This document shows positions 1 through 5,613 of a DNA stretch of 8,756 bases, piece after piece. The stretch's first letter is position 1, and every line of letters begins with the position of its first letter. The stretch comes from Promethearchaeota archaeon. GTDB taxonomy: Archaea > Asgardarchaeota > Lokiarchaeia > Sigynarchaeales > SOKP01. Both the position numbers and the translations under genes were made by a program. Location: positions 1 through 8,756 of the forward strand of contig JAGXNR010000106.1 in the NCBI GenBank assembly GCA_019894875.1. The letters run 5' to 3'. The notes below the pieces were generated by a model. That model was not told the origin of the DNA. It saw only the letters and a program-made list of their open reading frames with translations, and did no database searches.

Positions 1-2452
1 GCTCTGCAATAGTAAGCCAGTTTCGTTTAGTATCAAGATTACAAAAACATTTATTTGTAAATTCTTTACCTTTTGTAAGGTTTTCAATAGCTGAATCTTG
101 ATCTCCCATTTCCTTATAGCATATTCCTAATTTAATATATGTCTGGTTAATATACCATTCATTGCTCTCTAGTTCTATTGCTTTTTGGAATTCGTTAATT
201 GCCTTTTCATACTCTTCAAAATTCATTAAAATTTCTCCATAAGTATCATGGAATGTTCCGTTTTCTGGTTCTCGCTCGAGTAAGTCTTCTATAACCTCTA
301 AAACATTTTCTTTTTTATCTAAATATTGTAACCAATAAATTTTGTTAAGTACCAGATTATTGTCCTCTGGATATTTTTCAATTAATTCATTTATGATTTC
401 TAATCCTGCTTCTAGATTTTTCTTTTCTCTCAGAATATATGCCTTTTTTATTGATAGATTCCTCTCACCTTCAGGAAATTCTTTAAGTAAATAATCTAAA
501 ATATCTAATATTTCATCGAATTTATCAAAATAAATTAATATGCGGTTCTTTGAATTATAGAAATCAAGTGTTTTAGGACTTAAAGCAATAGCACTATCGA
601 TTGATTCAAGAGCTTCTTCATAGTTCTTCAATTCTAATAAAAGCTGGCTTTTTAATTGATAATATCTAGCTTTATTAGATTCATAAGGATCTATAGCTAT
701 AGCTTTCTCTATCTCACTTAGATCATCTTTTCTTTCTTGATCAAATGCATAAATCTGATTATATCCATTTATCAGTGCCTTTAAAGCGTGGGATAGAGCG
801 TGCTCGGGATAATTTTTCTGCACCTTATCTACCATATCAAAAGCTTTTTCGTATTCTCCAAGGGTCATGGATGAAAATCCTAAAACAAAGAAATATAGAG
901 CGTATAGTGGATTTTCTTTATCAACTTGAGAAATTTTTATATGCTTATTCAGAAATTTAATAGATTCTTTATTACGGTTTAAATTAGCAAGAATCATTGC
1001 TTTATAAATGATAAGATCTAAATCTTTTTTACCAGACTTTATAACCGAATCAACTTGTTCCAAAGCATTCCCATATTTTTTTTCATCTAATGACTTGATA
1101 ATCTTCTTATAGACTGAATCTGGTTTCGAAGCCAAATAAGGTCGTAAAACTTCTAAAATACCTGTATCTAAATAATAATTTATTTCATTTTCACCAATAA
1201 ATTGATATTGAGAGGTCGTAGAGAGCCCCTCCTGTAATATTTGAGGTATATTCTGCCAAATTACACCTTCTAACTTACCAGAAATACCTAATAATTTCTT
1301 TTCTTTTTCAATTTTATATGCCAGATATTTGATATATTCAGGCAAAAATTTTAATAACGAGTTCTTCAACTCCTTGTGGAAAACATATTGACAAGCTTCA
1401 TCCAAAATGATATTTACAGTAGAATTCATATCAAGAGGAAGAATTACATTTGACGAATTTTCAAATAGTTTATTCAAATAGGTGAATTTTGTAATGTGTT
1501 CCTCGGTAATAACTTGAAGCATCATCTCTATTTTTTCATCTGATTGAAAATAGTAAATTCTGTCGGGAGGAACGTCTAATTTGAAAAACTTTATCGTATA
1601 GATTTGATTTTCAACAATTTCATCAATATAGTAATCAAGTGTAGTTTTTTTAATTCTATACTTTGCCGAAAATTCATCAGGGAAAACATATTTTGGATAC
1701 TCATTTGGATGATTGATAGAAAGAAAGAGTAAAATTTTATGAAAATCTTCTTCATCTCTTAACACATTTTTGATTTTAGAGTATTCTAATTTTAAAACAC
1801 TATTAAGAAATCGAAATTGAGTATCTCTTTCTTTTATGTTATACTCTTCAAAAAATTTGAGTGTTTTTTGAGTTAACTCCGTGATCCGTTTGCTTTCTTC
1901 TTCTAATATTGATTGTCTGTCTAACTCATATAAAGTTAACATTTTAGAATATTCTGATTTACCCATTTGAGTAATCTGATATTCTTTCTCATCCTTTTTT
2001 ACAAAGTTTTTACTCATTAAATCATTCAAATTTTTCGATAATGAAGATTGATTAATAGAAAGGGGTTCTTCAAGAAAGTCTGCCCATTTGCAGTAGTTAT
2101 TATTGTACACCATCCAGAGAATCCAGTGATCATAGTTTCTGCGTGTTAATATTACTTTTGGTGGATAACTTAATTTCCTCCCCCCTCTTTTCGCTTGTCC
2201 TAACTCATAGTATTTTTCACGTCCTTTAGATGTAATGCGATATTCGTTGAATTCACTTTTTATAATATGTCCATCACGTTTTAGTCTACTTATATAAATT
2301 GATAAAGTTGATTTATTAACCTTTTCCTTTAATTCTGACCAAGAACAGGTATTATTATTGCTTAACATCCAAAGGATGATATATTCCCAATTGGGTTTTC
2401 CAATAAGCGGGTTTAAAATTTCCTCAGGGGGGAAATTACAGGTTGTATCCAA
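1..2452 (-). CDS. Multi-winged-helix / TPR protein, 3' end beyond the window
   Basis: A continuous minus-strand reading frame of 817 codons runs off the left edge with no stop. Seen: residues about 20-85 and 105-170 are two similar winged-helix-like modules, each starting with a W-x-(I/L)LWM stretch (NWEYIILWML; YDHWILWMVY) and ending in a wing of the type EYRITSKGREKYY or EYQITQMGKSEYS. Residues about 235-300 may be a third, weaker copy. From about 450 to the edge there are TPR-type helical repeats, clearest at 597-627 (YYQLKSQLLLELKNYEEALE), 734-764 and 769-800. Start: the frame is closed by TGA at 2458-2456, so the first usable codon is TTG at 2452; the first in-frame ATG is 28 codons later and would cut into helix 1 of the first module. 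No Shine-Dalgarno is visible, and a TATA box lies about 50 bases upstream. Family knowledge: winged helices usually bind DNA and TPRs bind proteins or peptides. Inference: a transcription regulator with a protein- or peptide-sensing arm. Its ligand and targets are unknown. Confidence 0.93.
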   Translation of the reverse strand, partial: MDTTCNFPPEEILNPLIGKPNWEYIILWMLSNNNTCSWSELKEKVNKSTLSIYISRLKRDGHIIKSEFNEYRITSKGREKYYELGQAKRGGRKLSYPPKVILTRRNYDHWILWMVYNNNYCKWADFLEEPLSINQSSLSKNLNDLMSKNFVKKDEKEYQITQMGKSEYSKMLTLYELDRQSILEEESKRITELTQKTLKFFEEYNIKERDTQFRFLNSVLKLEYSKIKNVLRDEEDFHKILLFLSINHPNEYPKYVFPDEFSAKYRIKKTTLDYYIDEIVENQIYTIKFFKLDVPPDRIYYFQSDEKIEMMLQVITEEHITKFTYLNKLFENSSNVILPLDMNSTVNIILDEACQYVFHKELKNSLLKFLPEYIKYLAYKIEKEKKLLGISGKLEGVIWQNIPQILQEGLSTTSQYQFIGENEINYYLDTGILEVLRPYLASKPDSVYKKIIKSLDEKKYGNALEQVDSVIKSGKKDLDLIIYKAMILANLNRNKESIKFLNKHIKISQVDKENPLYALYFFVLGFSSMTLGEYEKAFDMVDKVQKNYPEHALSHALKALINGYNQIYAFDQERKDDLSEIEKAIAIDPYESNKARYYQLKSQLLLELKNYEEALESIDSAIALSPKTLDFYNSKNRILIYFDKFDEILDILDYLLKEFPEGERNLSIKKAYILREKKNLEAGLEIINELIEKYPEDNNLVLNKIYWLQYLDKKENVLEVIEDLLEREPENGTFHDTYGEILMNFEEYEKAINEFQKAIELESNEWYINQTYIKLGICYKEMGDQDSAIENLTKGKEFTNKCFCNLDTKRNWLTIAE

Positions 2453-2498
2453 AATTCATCGATTTAAAATCAATTGTTATAATTAATATAAGAAAAAG

Positions 2499-2510
2499 TT
2501 TATATATAAA
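2499..2510 (-). promoter_or_regulatory. TATA box for the HTH-TPR gene
   Basis: TTTATATATAAA is a perfect palindrome and a near-ideal archaeal TATA element. Reading leftward it sits 46 bases before the TTG start at 2452, so initiation about 25 bases downstream would give a short leader of about 20-25 bases. As a palindrome it could also fire rightward, but the small gene on that side has a closer candidate box. Confidence 0.6.
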
Positions 2511-2525
2511 TTTATTGATTTGAAC

Positions 2526-2535
2526 TCTAATTAGA
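2526..2535. repeat. Perfect 10-bp palindrome TCTAATTAGA
   Basis: TCTAATTAGA is its own reverse complement and lies in the divergent intergenic region between the HTH-TPR gene and the first small gene. Its half-site TCTAA recurs twice in each of the duplicated upstream blocks at 2597 and 3039. It may be an operator half-site, but in AT-rich DNA a 10-bp palindrome can arise by chance. Confidence 0.35.
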
Positions 2536-2615
2536 CTTCATGTAGTATGATTTTAGCTATATATGTCAAACAAGATTAAATCGTTTCAATAAACAAGAAT
2601 CTAAAAGAAGTCTAA
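2531..2615. repeat. Spaced inverted repeat TTAGACTTC / GAAGTCTAA
   Basis: TTAGACTTC at 2531-2539 is the exact reverse complement of GAAGTCTAA at 2607-2615, with 67 bases between them. The pair brackets the middle of the intergenic region shared by the HTH-TPR gene and the small-gene cluster. Possible roles are two operator sites that could be looped, or a long-range hairpin in a transcript. No binding protein can be assigned. Confidence 0.35.
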
Positions 2616-2622
2616 GAGTCCA
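2597..2622 (+). repeat. Duplicated upstream block, copy 1
   Basis: These 26 bases match 3039-3064 at 22 positions. Both copies contain two TCTAA words 11 bases apart, about one helical turn. Similarity continues weakly on both sides: a GATTAA...CGT stretch before the block, and an AAACTAT...TTAAAC box after it. Both copies lie upstream of small genes whose proteins share an LNP(K/R)YFE motif, so promoter and gene were probably duplicated together. Confidence 0.65.
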
Positions 2623-2643
2623 TTCAGAGTTCCTAAAATCAAA

Positions 2644-2655
2644 CTATATATTAAA
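2644..2655 (+). promoter_or_regulatory. Candidate TATA box for first small gene
   Basis: CTATATATTAAA lies 54 bases before the TTG at 2698 and 66 before the ATG at 2710. An equivalent ACTATTAAAC element follows the second copy of the duplicated block at 3085, and this conservation between copies is the main support. The predicted start of transcription would be near 2675-2685. Confidence 0.45.
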
Positions 2656-2709
2656 CAGTTCCCTAATATTATTTAACAAACAAAAAAAATAAAAAAGTTG
2701 AAAAAAAAA

Positions 2710-2892
2710 ATGACCCAAATATATGCTGAAGTAGTGGTTAAAAAAGTCGAAAAGATTGAAGAGCCTGAATCCCTTGGTGATTTGAATCCAAAGTATTTTG
2801 AAGAAGTAATTCATCTTGAAGATGCTAAGGTGAGCATTAGGGCTTCAGATATTTACGCTGGCTCAAAATTCGATTTTTTCAGTGCTTTTTAA
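2710..2892 (+). CDS. Small unrecognised protein with LNPKYFE motif
   Basis: A 60-residue acidic protein if read from the ATG at 2710; an in-frame TTG at 2698 would add only M-K-K-K. The ATG directly follows a ten-A run, and no Shine-Dalgarno is visible. I do not recognise the family. Seen: an N-terminal half rich in V, K and E (EVVVKKVEKIEEPES), then the motif DLNPKYFEEV at about 24-33, then a short tail ending FDFFSAF. There is no signal peptide, transmembrane segment or Cys. The DLNPKYFE motif matches SLNPRYFE in the next gene downstream, and the two upstream regions are also duplicated, which supports this being a real, expressed gene rather than a chance frame. It appears to be a separate transcript, because a T-rich stretch follows and the next gene has its own promoter. 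Function unknown. Confidence 0.6.
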   Translation: MTQIYAEVVVKKVEKIEEPESLGDLNPKYFEEVIHLEDAKVSIRASDIYAGSKFDFFSAF

Positions 2893-2905
2893 AAGACTTA
2901 ACTGA

Positions 2906-2955
2906 TTTTTTTTAATTCATATCCTTATTTTCCTTTTAGCTTCCTGTTTTTTAAT
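2906..2955 (+). terminator. T-tract terminator region after first small gene
   Basis: A run of eight T at 2906-2913, just after the stop codon at 2890-2892, is followed by further T-rich words up to about 2955. Archaeal RNA polymerase commonly stops at such U-tracts without a hairpin. It separates the first small gene from the next promoter. Confidence 0.4.
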
Positions 2956-3038
2956 CTATTACTTGTTCCAAAATATGAACTTTTACTAATCTTATAGGAT
3001 TAAGCGTGTTCTTATTAGGTTGGGCGCTCAAAAAATGG

Positions 3039-3064
3039 GAGTCTAAAATAAATCTAAGATTCCA
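3039..3064 (+). repeat. Duplicated upstream block, copy 2
   Basis: This matches 2597-2622 at 22 of 26 positions and keeps both TCTAA words at the same 11-base spacing. It lies 53 bases before the ATG of the second small gene. The matched spacing suggests a shared regulator site for both small genes. Confidence 0.65.
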
Positions 3065-3084
3065 CGTAAACTTTCCGAGTTAAA

Positions 3085-3094
3085 ACTATTAAAC
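3085..3094 (+). promoter_or_regulatory. TATA-like box for the small-gene operon
   Basis: ACTATTAAAC lies 22-32 bases before the ATG at 3117, the distance expected if transcription begins at or next to the start codon. The leader has no Shine-Dalgarno, which fits a leaderless first gene of an operon. The equivalent box in the first copy is CTATATATTAAA at 2644. Confidence 0.45.
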
Positions 3095-3116
3095 GAACCG
3101 TGATCTAACTAATCTC

Positions 3117-3386
3117 ATGAATAAAAGTATGAGTATGATGAAAAAAATGGGTTCGTTATTAATTGAAGAGAGTATCCCAATAAAACTTGAGGAATTGCAT
3201 TTGGTTTTAATAAAAAAAAATATAGAGATTAAAGATAGAGTTAATATGGAAGCTCAAGAGCAATATGAGCTTTACAACTCTTTGAATCCTAGATATTTTG
3301 AAGTGGAGATTAGACCTAAAAATTCACAGCTCAAATTAGATGCAATGTTTCCAAGATCTAATCAAAGTCTCATCAGACCTTATTAA
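3117..3386 (+). CDS. Small unrecognised protein with LNPRYFE motif
   Basis: An 89-residue protein with several possible starts close together (ATG at 3117, 3129, 3135, 3138 and 3147). The first is chosen because the TATA-like box at 3085 fits leaderless initiation there. I do not recognise the family. Seen: an N-terminal segment likely to be helical (about 10-50), rich in L, I, E and K, then SLNPRYFEVEIR at about 55-66, then a tail of about 23 residues ending SLIRPY. There is no signal peptide, transmembrane helix or Cys. The motif and its distance from the C-terminus match the preceding small gene (about 30 residues follow in both), so the two are likely paralogues that kept this segment and diverged elsewhere. 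It is probably the first gene of a three-gene operon ending at the hairpin near 4030. Function unknown. Confidence 0.68.
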   Translation: MNKSMSMMKKMGSLLIEESIPIKLEELHLVLIKKNIEIKDRVNMEAQEQYELYNSLNPRYFEVEIRPKNSQLKLDAMFPRSNQSLIRPY

Positions 3387-3426
3387 AAAATTCAAGTTTG
3401 TTATTAAAAATAATAAAATAACAGAA

Positions 3427-3434
3427 GAGGTGGT
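3427..3434 (+). promoter_or_regulatory. Strong Shine-Dalgarno with no ATG at normal spacing
   Basis: GAGGTGGT is a good match to the archaeal anti-SD. The ATG of the following gene is 24 bases further on at 3458, too far for normal use. At the usual spacing there is an in-frame CTG at 3440, giving an N-terminus MTESRRMIIPDLKG. The frame is closed by TAA at 3434-3436, so nothing further upstream is possible. Confidence 0.5.
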
Positions 3435-3457
3435 AAAATCTGACAGAAAGTAGAAGA

Positions 3458-3670
3458 ATGATTATTCCTGATTTAAAAGGAGTTATTTATGTACCATGTG
3501 AAGAGAAAGCTAAGGTTAAGCCGAAAAAAGAATTTGAAATACCGGCAATTACCAAAAATGAACCAGATTTAATAGAATCTAAAAGAGCTATGAAAAGATG
3601 GAAAAATTCGTTTGGTTATTATTGTCTGCATCCTGAAAAATTCAGGTTTAGCCTGAGAGATTTAAAATAG
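3458..3670 (+). CDS. Small basic unrecognised protein, ends HPEKFRFSLRDLK
   Basis: A 70-residue basic protein from the ATG at 3458; initiation at CTG 3440 would make it 76 residues and would fit the Shine-Dalgarno at 3427 better. I do not recognise the family. Seen: a short hydrophobic, probably beta-strand start (IIPDLKGVIYVPCEE), a Lys/Pro-rich linker (KVKPKKEFEIPAI), then a basic region and a C-terminal CLHPEKFRFSLRDLK at about 56-70. This C-terminal segment resembles a degraded form of the LNP(K/R)YFE motif of the two genes before it. Two Cys (14 and 56) are present but form no metal motif. It lies 71 bases after the previous gene and 30 before the next ATG, so all three are probably co-transcribed. 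Function unknown. Confidence 0.65.
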   Translation: MIIPDLKGVIYVPCEEKAKVKPKKEFEIPAITKNEPDLIESKRAMKRWKNSFGYYCLHPEKFRFSLRDLK

Positions 3671-3685
3671 AATATTTAATATAAA

Positions 3686-3693
3686 GGGGTGAT
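3686..3693 (+). promoter_or_regulatory. Shine-Dalgarno that sets the start of the next gene
   Basis: GGGGTGAT is nearly the full complement of the 16S 3' end and lies 7 bases before ATG 3701. The in-frame GTG at 3689 is inside this site and is therefore probably not the start. Confidence 0.75.
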
Positions 3694-3700
3694 AAAAAGA

Positions 3701-3955
3701 ATGGTTGAAGTATTGTTAAAGAAAAAGGTTTTTGATAAACTACTTGAAATAGAAGATTTAGTAATTTTAGAAGAGTACTCCACAGTTGACGAAGATCATG
3801 AGATCATTAAAGTCAAAGTAGAAGAGAAACCGCTTAAAAAAGCATTATCAAAATTATTGAAGAAATCGAAATATAACGCTAAATATTTAGAAGAAATGGT
3901 TGACGTCAATAAAGTCAAAAGAGACATTCATTACAGGAGGTATGGACTTTTCTAA
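3701..3955 (+). CDS. Small charged, mostly helical unrecognised protein
   Basis: An 84-residue protein rich in K, E and L. The ATG at 3701 is chosen over the in-frame GTG at 3689 because the Shine-Dalgarno GGGGTGAT overlaps that GTG. I do not recognise the family. Seen: a hydrophobic, helix-like N-terminus (VEVLLKKKVFDKLLEIEDL), a beta-like middle (HEIIKVKVEEKPL), a basic helix (KKALSKLLKKSKYN), then YNAKYLEEMVD at about 58-68, which is the position and pattern of the LNP(K/R)YFE motif in the neighbouring genes. It ends in a basic aromatic tail (RDIHYRRYGLF). No membrane segment, signal peptide or Cys. It is the last gene of the probable operon; the GC-rich hairpin terminator begins 67 bases after its stop. 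Function unknown; nucleic-acid or protein binding would fit the charge pattern but is only a guess. Confidence 0.8.
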   Translation: MVEVLLKKKVFDKLLEIEDLVILEEYSTVDEDHEIIKVKVEEKPLKKALSKLLKKSKYNAKYLEEMVDVNKVKRDIHYRRYGLF

Positions 3956-4022
3956 ATTTTTCATTTCCTTATCAAACTGATTTTATTCTGAGATCAAACT
4001 TCAGGGAGAGATAAAGTCAGGG

Positions 4023-4058
4023 GGAGGGGGACCTTTTCCAGCCCCCTCCTATTTTTTT
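4023..4058 (+). terminator. GC-rich hairpin plus T-run
   Basis: GGAGGGGG at 4023-4030 pairs perfectly with CCCCCTCC at 4042-4049 around an 11-base loop, and is followed by A and seven T at 4052-4058. It resembles a bacterial intrinsic terminator oriented for the plus strand and follows the small-gene operon. It is the most GC-rich spot in a very AT-rich window. On the minus strand no T-run follows the stem. Confidence 0.75.
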
Positions 4059-4177
4059 ATTTTATGTTATCATTTTCACATATTTGTAAATACTATAATA
4101 AATTATATATAAAGATTAAACCAAAATTTTAAATTAAAGAAAAACCGATATAAGTTTAGTTATTAATTTTTGAATGG

Positions 4178-4184
4178 TATATAT
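4178..4184 (+). promoter_or_regulatory. TATA box for first GTPase gene
   Basis: TATATAT is centred about 32 bases before the ATG at 4213, the spacing for leaderless or very-short-leader transcription. A second candidate, CCGATATAAG at about 4145-4154, has a better BRE-like flank but would give a leader of about 40 bases. Only one may be used. Confidence 0.45.
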
Positions 4185-4212
4185 CATAATCTAATTTCTG
4201 GGAACAAGTTCA

Positions 4213-4770
4213 ATGAACGATAATGAACGTAAGTTTAGATTTAAGGTAACCGTCATTGGGGATGGAAAAGTGGGGAAAACATCCTTAATAAAAAAATTTA
4301 CTCAAGGTTCTTTTAAAAAAGATTACGTAAAAACAATCGGAGCACAATTTTCAGTATACGATGAAAAAATGAAGGGGGATAAAATTAGATTATTGTTTTG
4401 GGATATCGCTGGGCAAGATACATTCCACTTTCTACGACCGAATTTCTTTAAAAATAGTAGAGCCGCTATAATTGTTTACAGCCTTGAAGAAGATAAATTT
4501 GGTAAGGAGAGTTATGAACACATCTCAAGCTGGCATGAAGACATCTTAAAATTCTGTGGAGATATCCCTATTGTAGTGTTTGGTAATAAAGTTGATTTAA
4601 TAGATGAAAATAAAATAGATAATTCTAAAATCCAAAAATTAGTTGATGAGAATACCTTTCTTGGGCATTATGTAACCTCTGCAAAAACAGGAAAAGGAGT
4701 TATTGAAGCCTTCAACGTAATCATAGAAACATTATACACCAAATTTAAAGGATTATCTGCTGAGCTATAA
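4213..4770 (+). CDS. Rab/Ras-like small GTPase, copy 1
   Basis: A 185-residue protein, a single GTPase domain of normal length. All nucleotide-binding motifs are visible: G1/P-loop GDGKVGKTS (16-24), switch I Thr41 in KTIGAQ (G2), G3 WDIAGQD (63-69) with the catalytic-type Gln68, G4 NKVD (125-128), and G5 SAK (156-158). Family knowledge: such proteins cycle between GTP- and GDP-bound states and act as switches through effectors; Rab-like proteins are numerous in Asgard archaea. The Gln68 and intact Thr41 predict a hydrolysis-competent enzyme. The C-terminus (GLSAEL) has no Cys, so Rab-type prenylation is not expected, and the N-terminus has no Gly2 for myristoylation; any membrane contact must be through partners. 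No GAP, GEF or effector gene is obvious nearby. The closely related second copy follows 105 bases later. No Shine-Dalgarno is seen; the TATA box supports leaderless initiation at this ATG. Confidence 0.97.
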   Translation: MNDNERKFRFKVTVIGDGKVGKTSLIKKFTQGSFKKDYVKTIGAQFSVYDEKMKGDKIRLLFWDIAGQDTFHFLRPNFFKNSRAAIIVYSLEEDKFGKESYEHISSWHEDILKFCGDIPIVVFGNKVDLIDENKIDNSKIQKLVDENTFLGHYVTSAKTGKGVIEAFNVIIETLYTKFKGLSAEL

Positions 4771-4875
4771 AACGCATAATCAATAAGCTTAGGCATAATT
4801 TTATAATGTTATAAATCTGATTATACTTCATATACAATTTAAAAAAATTGAATATTTGAATAAGTATATAAATTA

Positions 4876-5427
4876 ATGAATGAAATTAACTATGTCTTCA
4901 AGGTTGCTGTAGTGGGTGATGGAAGGGTTGGTAAAACTTCCCTAATTAAAATGTTTACGCAGAGTTCTTTTGAGAAAGAATATATTAAATCAATTGGGGC
5001 TCAGTTATCTGCTTTTGTTGAGGAAATTGATGGAGAAAGAATCAAATTGTTATTTTGGGATATAGCCGGGCAAGATTCCTTCCACTTTTTGCGCCCTTCA
5101 TTTTTTAATAATAGTAAAGCCGCGATTATTGTCTATAGTCTTGAAGAAAATAGACTAGGGAAAAAGAGTTTTGATCATATTCAAGAATGGCATGAAGAAA
5201 TTACAAAATATTGTGGTAATATACCTACTGTAGTTTTCGGAAACAAAGTCGATTTAATAGATGAAGATAAATTGGATAATTCTAAAATCCAAGAAAGAGT
5301 CGATGAGAATAACTTTCTTGGCAACTACATAACTTCCGCAAAAACAGGATATGGTCTTATTAAAGCATTCAATTCAATTATAGAAGAATTATACTACAAA
5401 TATAAATCAGCAACCCCAGAATTGTAG
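4876..5427 (+). CDS. Rab/Ras-like small GTPase, copy 2
   Basis: A 183-residue paralogue of the preceding GTPase. It aligns over its whole length without gaps apart from a start two residues shorter, with about 70% identity by hand count. Motifs: P-loop GDGRVGKTS (14-22), G3 WDIAGQD (61-67) with Gln66, G4 NKVD (123-126), G5 SAK (154-156). The difference that matters is in switch I: the Thr that normally binds Mg2+ and senses the gamma-phosphate is Ser39 (KSIGAQ, codon TCA at 4990-4992). Ser can still coordinate Mg2+, but T-to-S changes at this site in Ras alter effector binding, so this copy may have different partners. No C-terminal Cys (ends ATPEL). Start: ATG 4876 gives the same N-terminal layout as copy 1. 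No Shine-Dalgarno is seen; it could be co-transcribed with copy 1 or have its own promoter in the AT-rich gap. Confidence 0.97.
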   Translation: MNEINYVFKVAVVGDGRVGKTSLIKMFTQSSFEKEYIKSIGAQLSAFVEEIDGERIKLLFWDIAGQDSFHFLRPSFFNNSKAAIIVYSLEENRLGKKSFDHIQEWHEEITKYCGNIPTVVFGNKVDLIDEDKLDNSKIQERVDENNFLGNYITSAKTGYGLIKAFNSIIEELYYKYKSATPEL

Positions 5428-5465
5428 AATATTACTAATAATAACTGGTTTTAAAGAACAAAAGA

Positions 5466-5500
5466 TATTTTTGATAATTGAAAAATCTTCATCAAAAATA
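5466..5500. repeat. AT-rich hairpin after the GTPase pair
   Basis: TATTTTTGAT at 5466-5475 is the exact reverse complement of ATCAAAAATA at 5491-5500, with a 15-base loop. It starts 38 bases after the stop of the second GTPase and may help end that transcript, though no T-run follows on the plus strand. Weak because of base composition. Confidence 0.35.
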
Positions 5501-5512
5501 GACAAAAAAGGA

Positions 5513-5527
5513 AATATTTTATAAATA
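5513..5527 (+). promoter_or_regulatory. Candidate promoter for the peptide/radical SAM locus
   Basis: An ATATTTTATAAATAC stretch preceded by GGAA resembles a BRE plus TATA box about 90 bases before the GTG at 5614. It would give a leader of about 60-65 bases, consistent with a Shine-Dalgarno-led gene. Many AT-rich words nearby make this uncertain. Confidence 0.3.
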
Positions 5528-5613
5528 CAGAAAAATACTTTACTATAACATAATTTTATGCTGTTTTAAATTAAATAAATATAAAGATAAAGCGAAGTTC
5601 AAAGAGCAATGAG

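Noticed and set aside
745..960. 71-residue plus-strand frame
   Set aside because: Lies entirely antisense to the strong HTH-TPR reading frame in its TPR region; no promoter, Shine-Dalgarno or recognisable motif.
2453..3116. CRISPR-like or mobile-element repeats
   Set aside because: Only two copies of one 26-base block, each tied to a gene start; no spacers, terminal inverted repeats or transposase.
4000..4035. G-quadruplex from the G-runs before the hairpin
   Set aside because: Only three G-tracts are close enough; the perfect stem with CCCCCTCC explains the G-run better.
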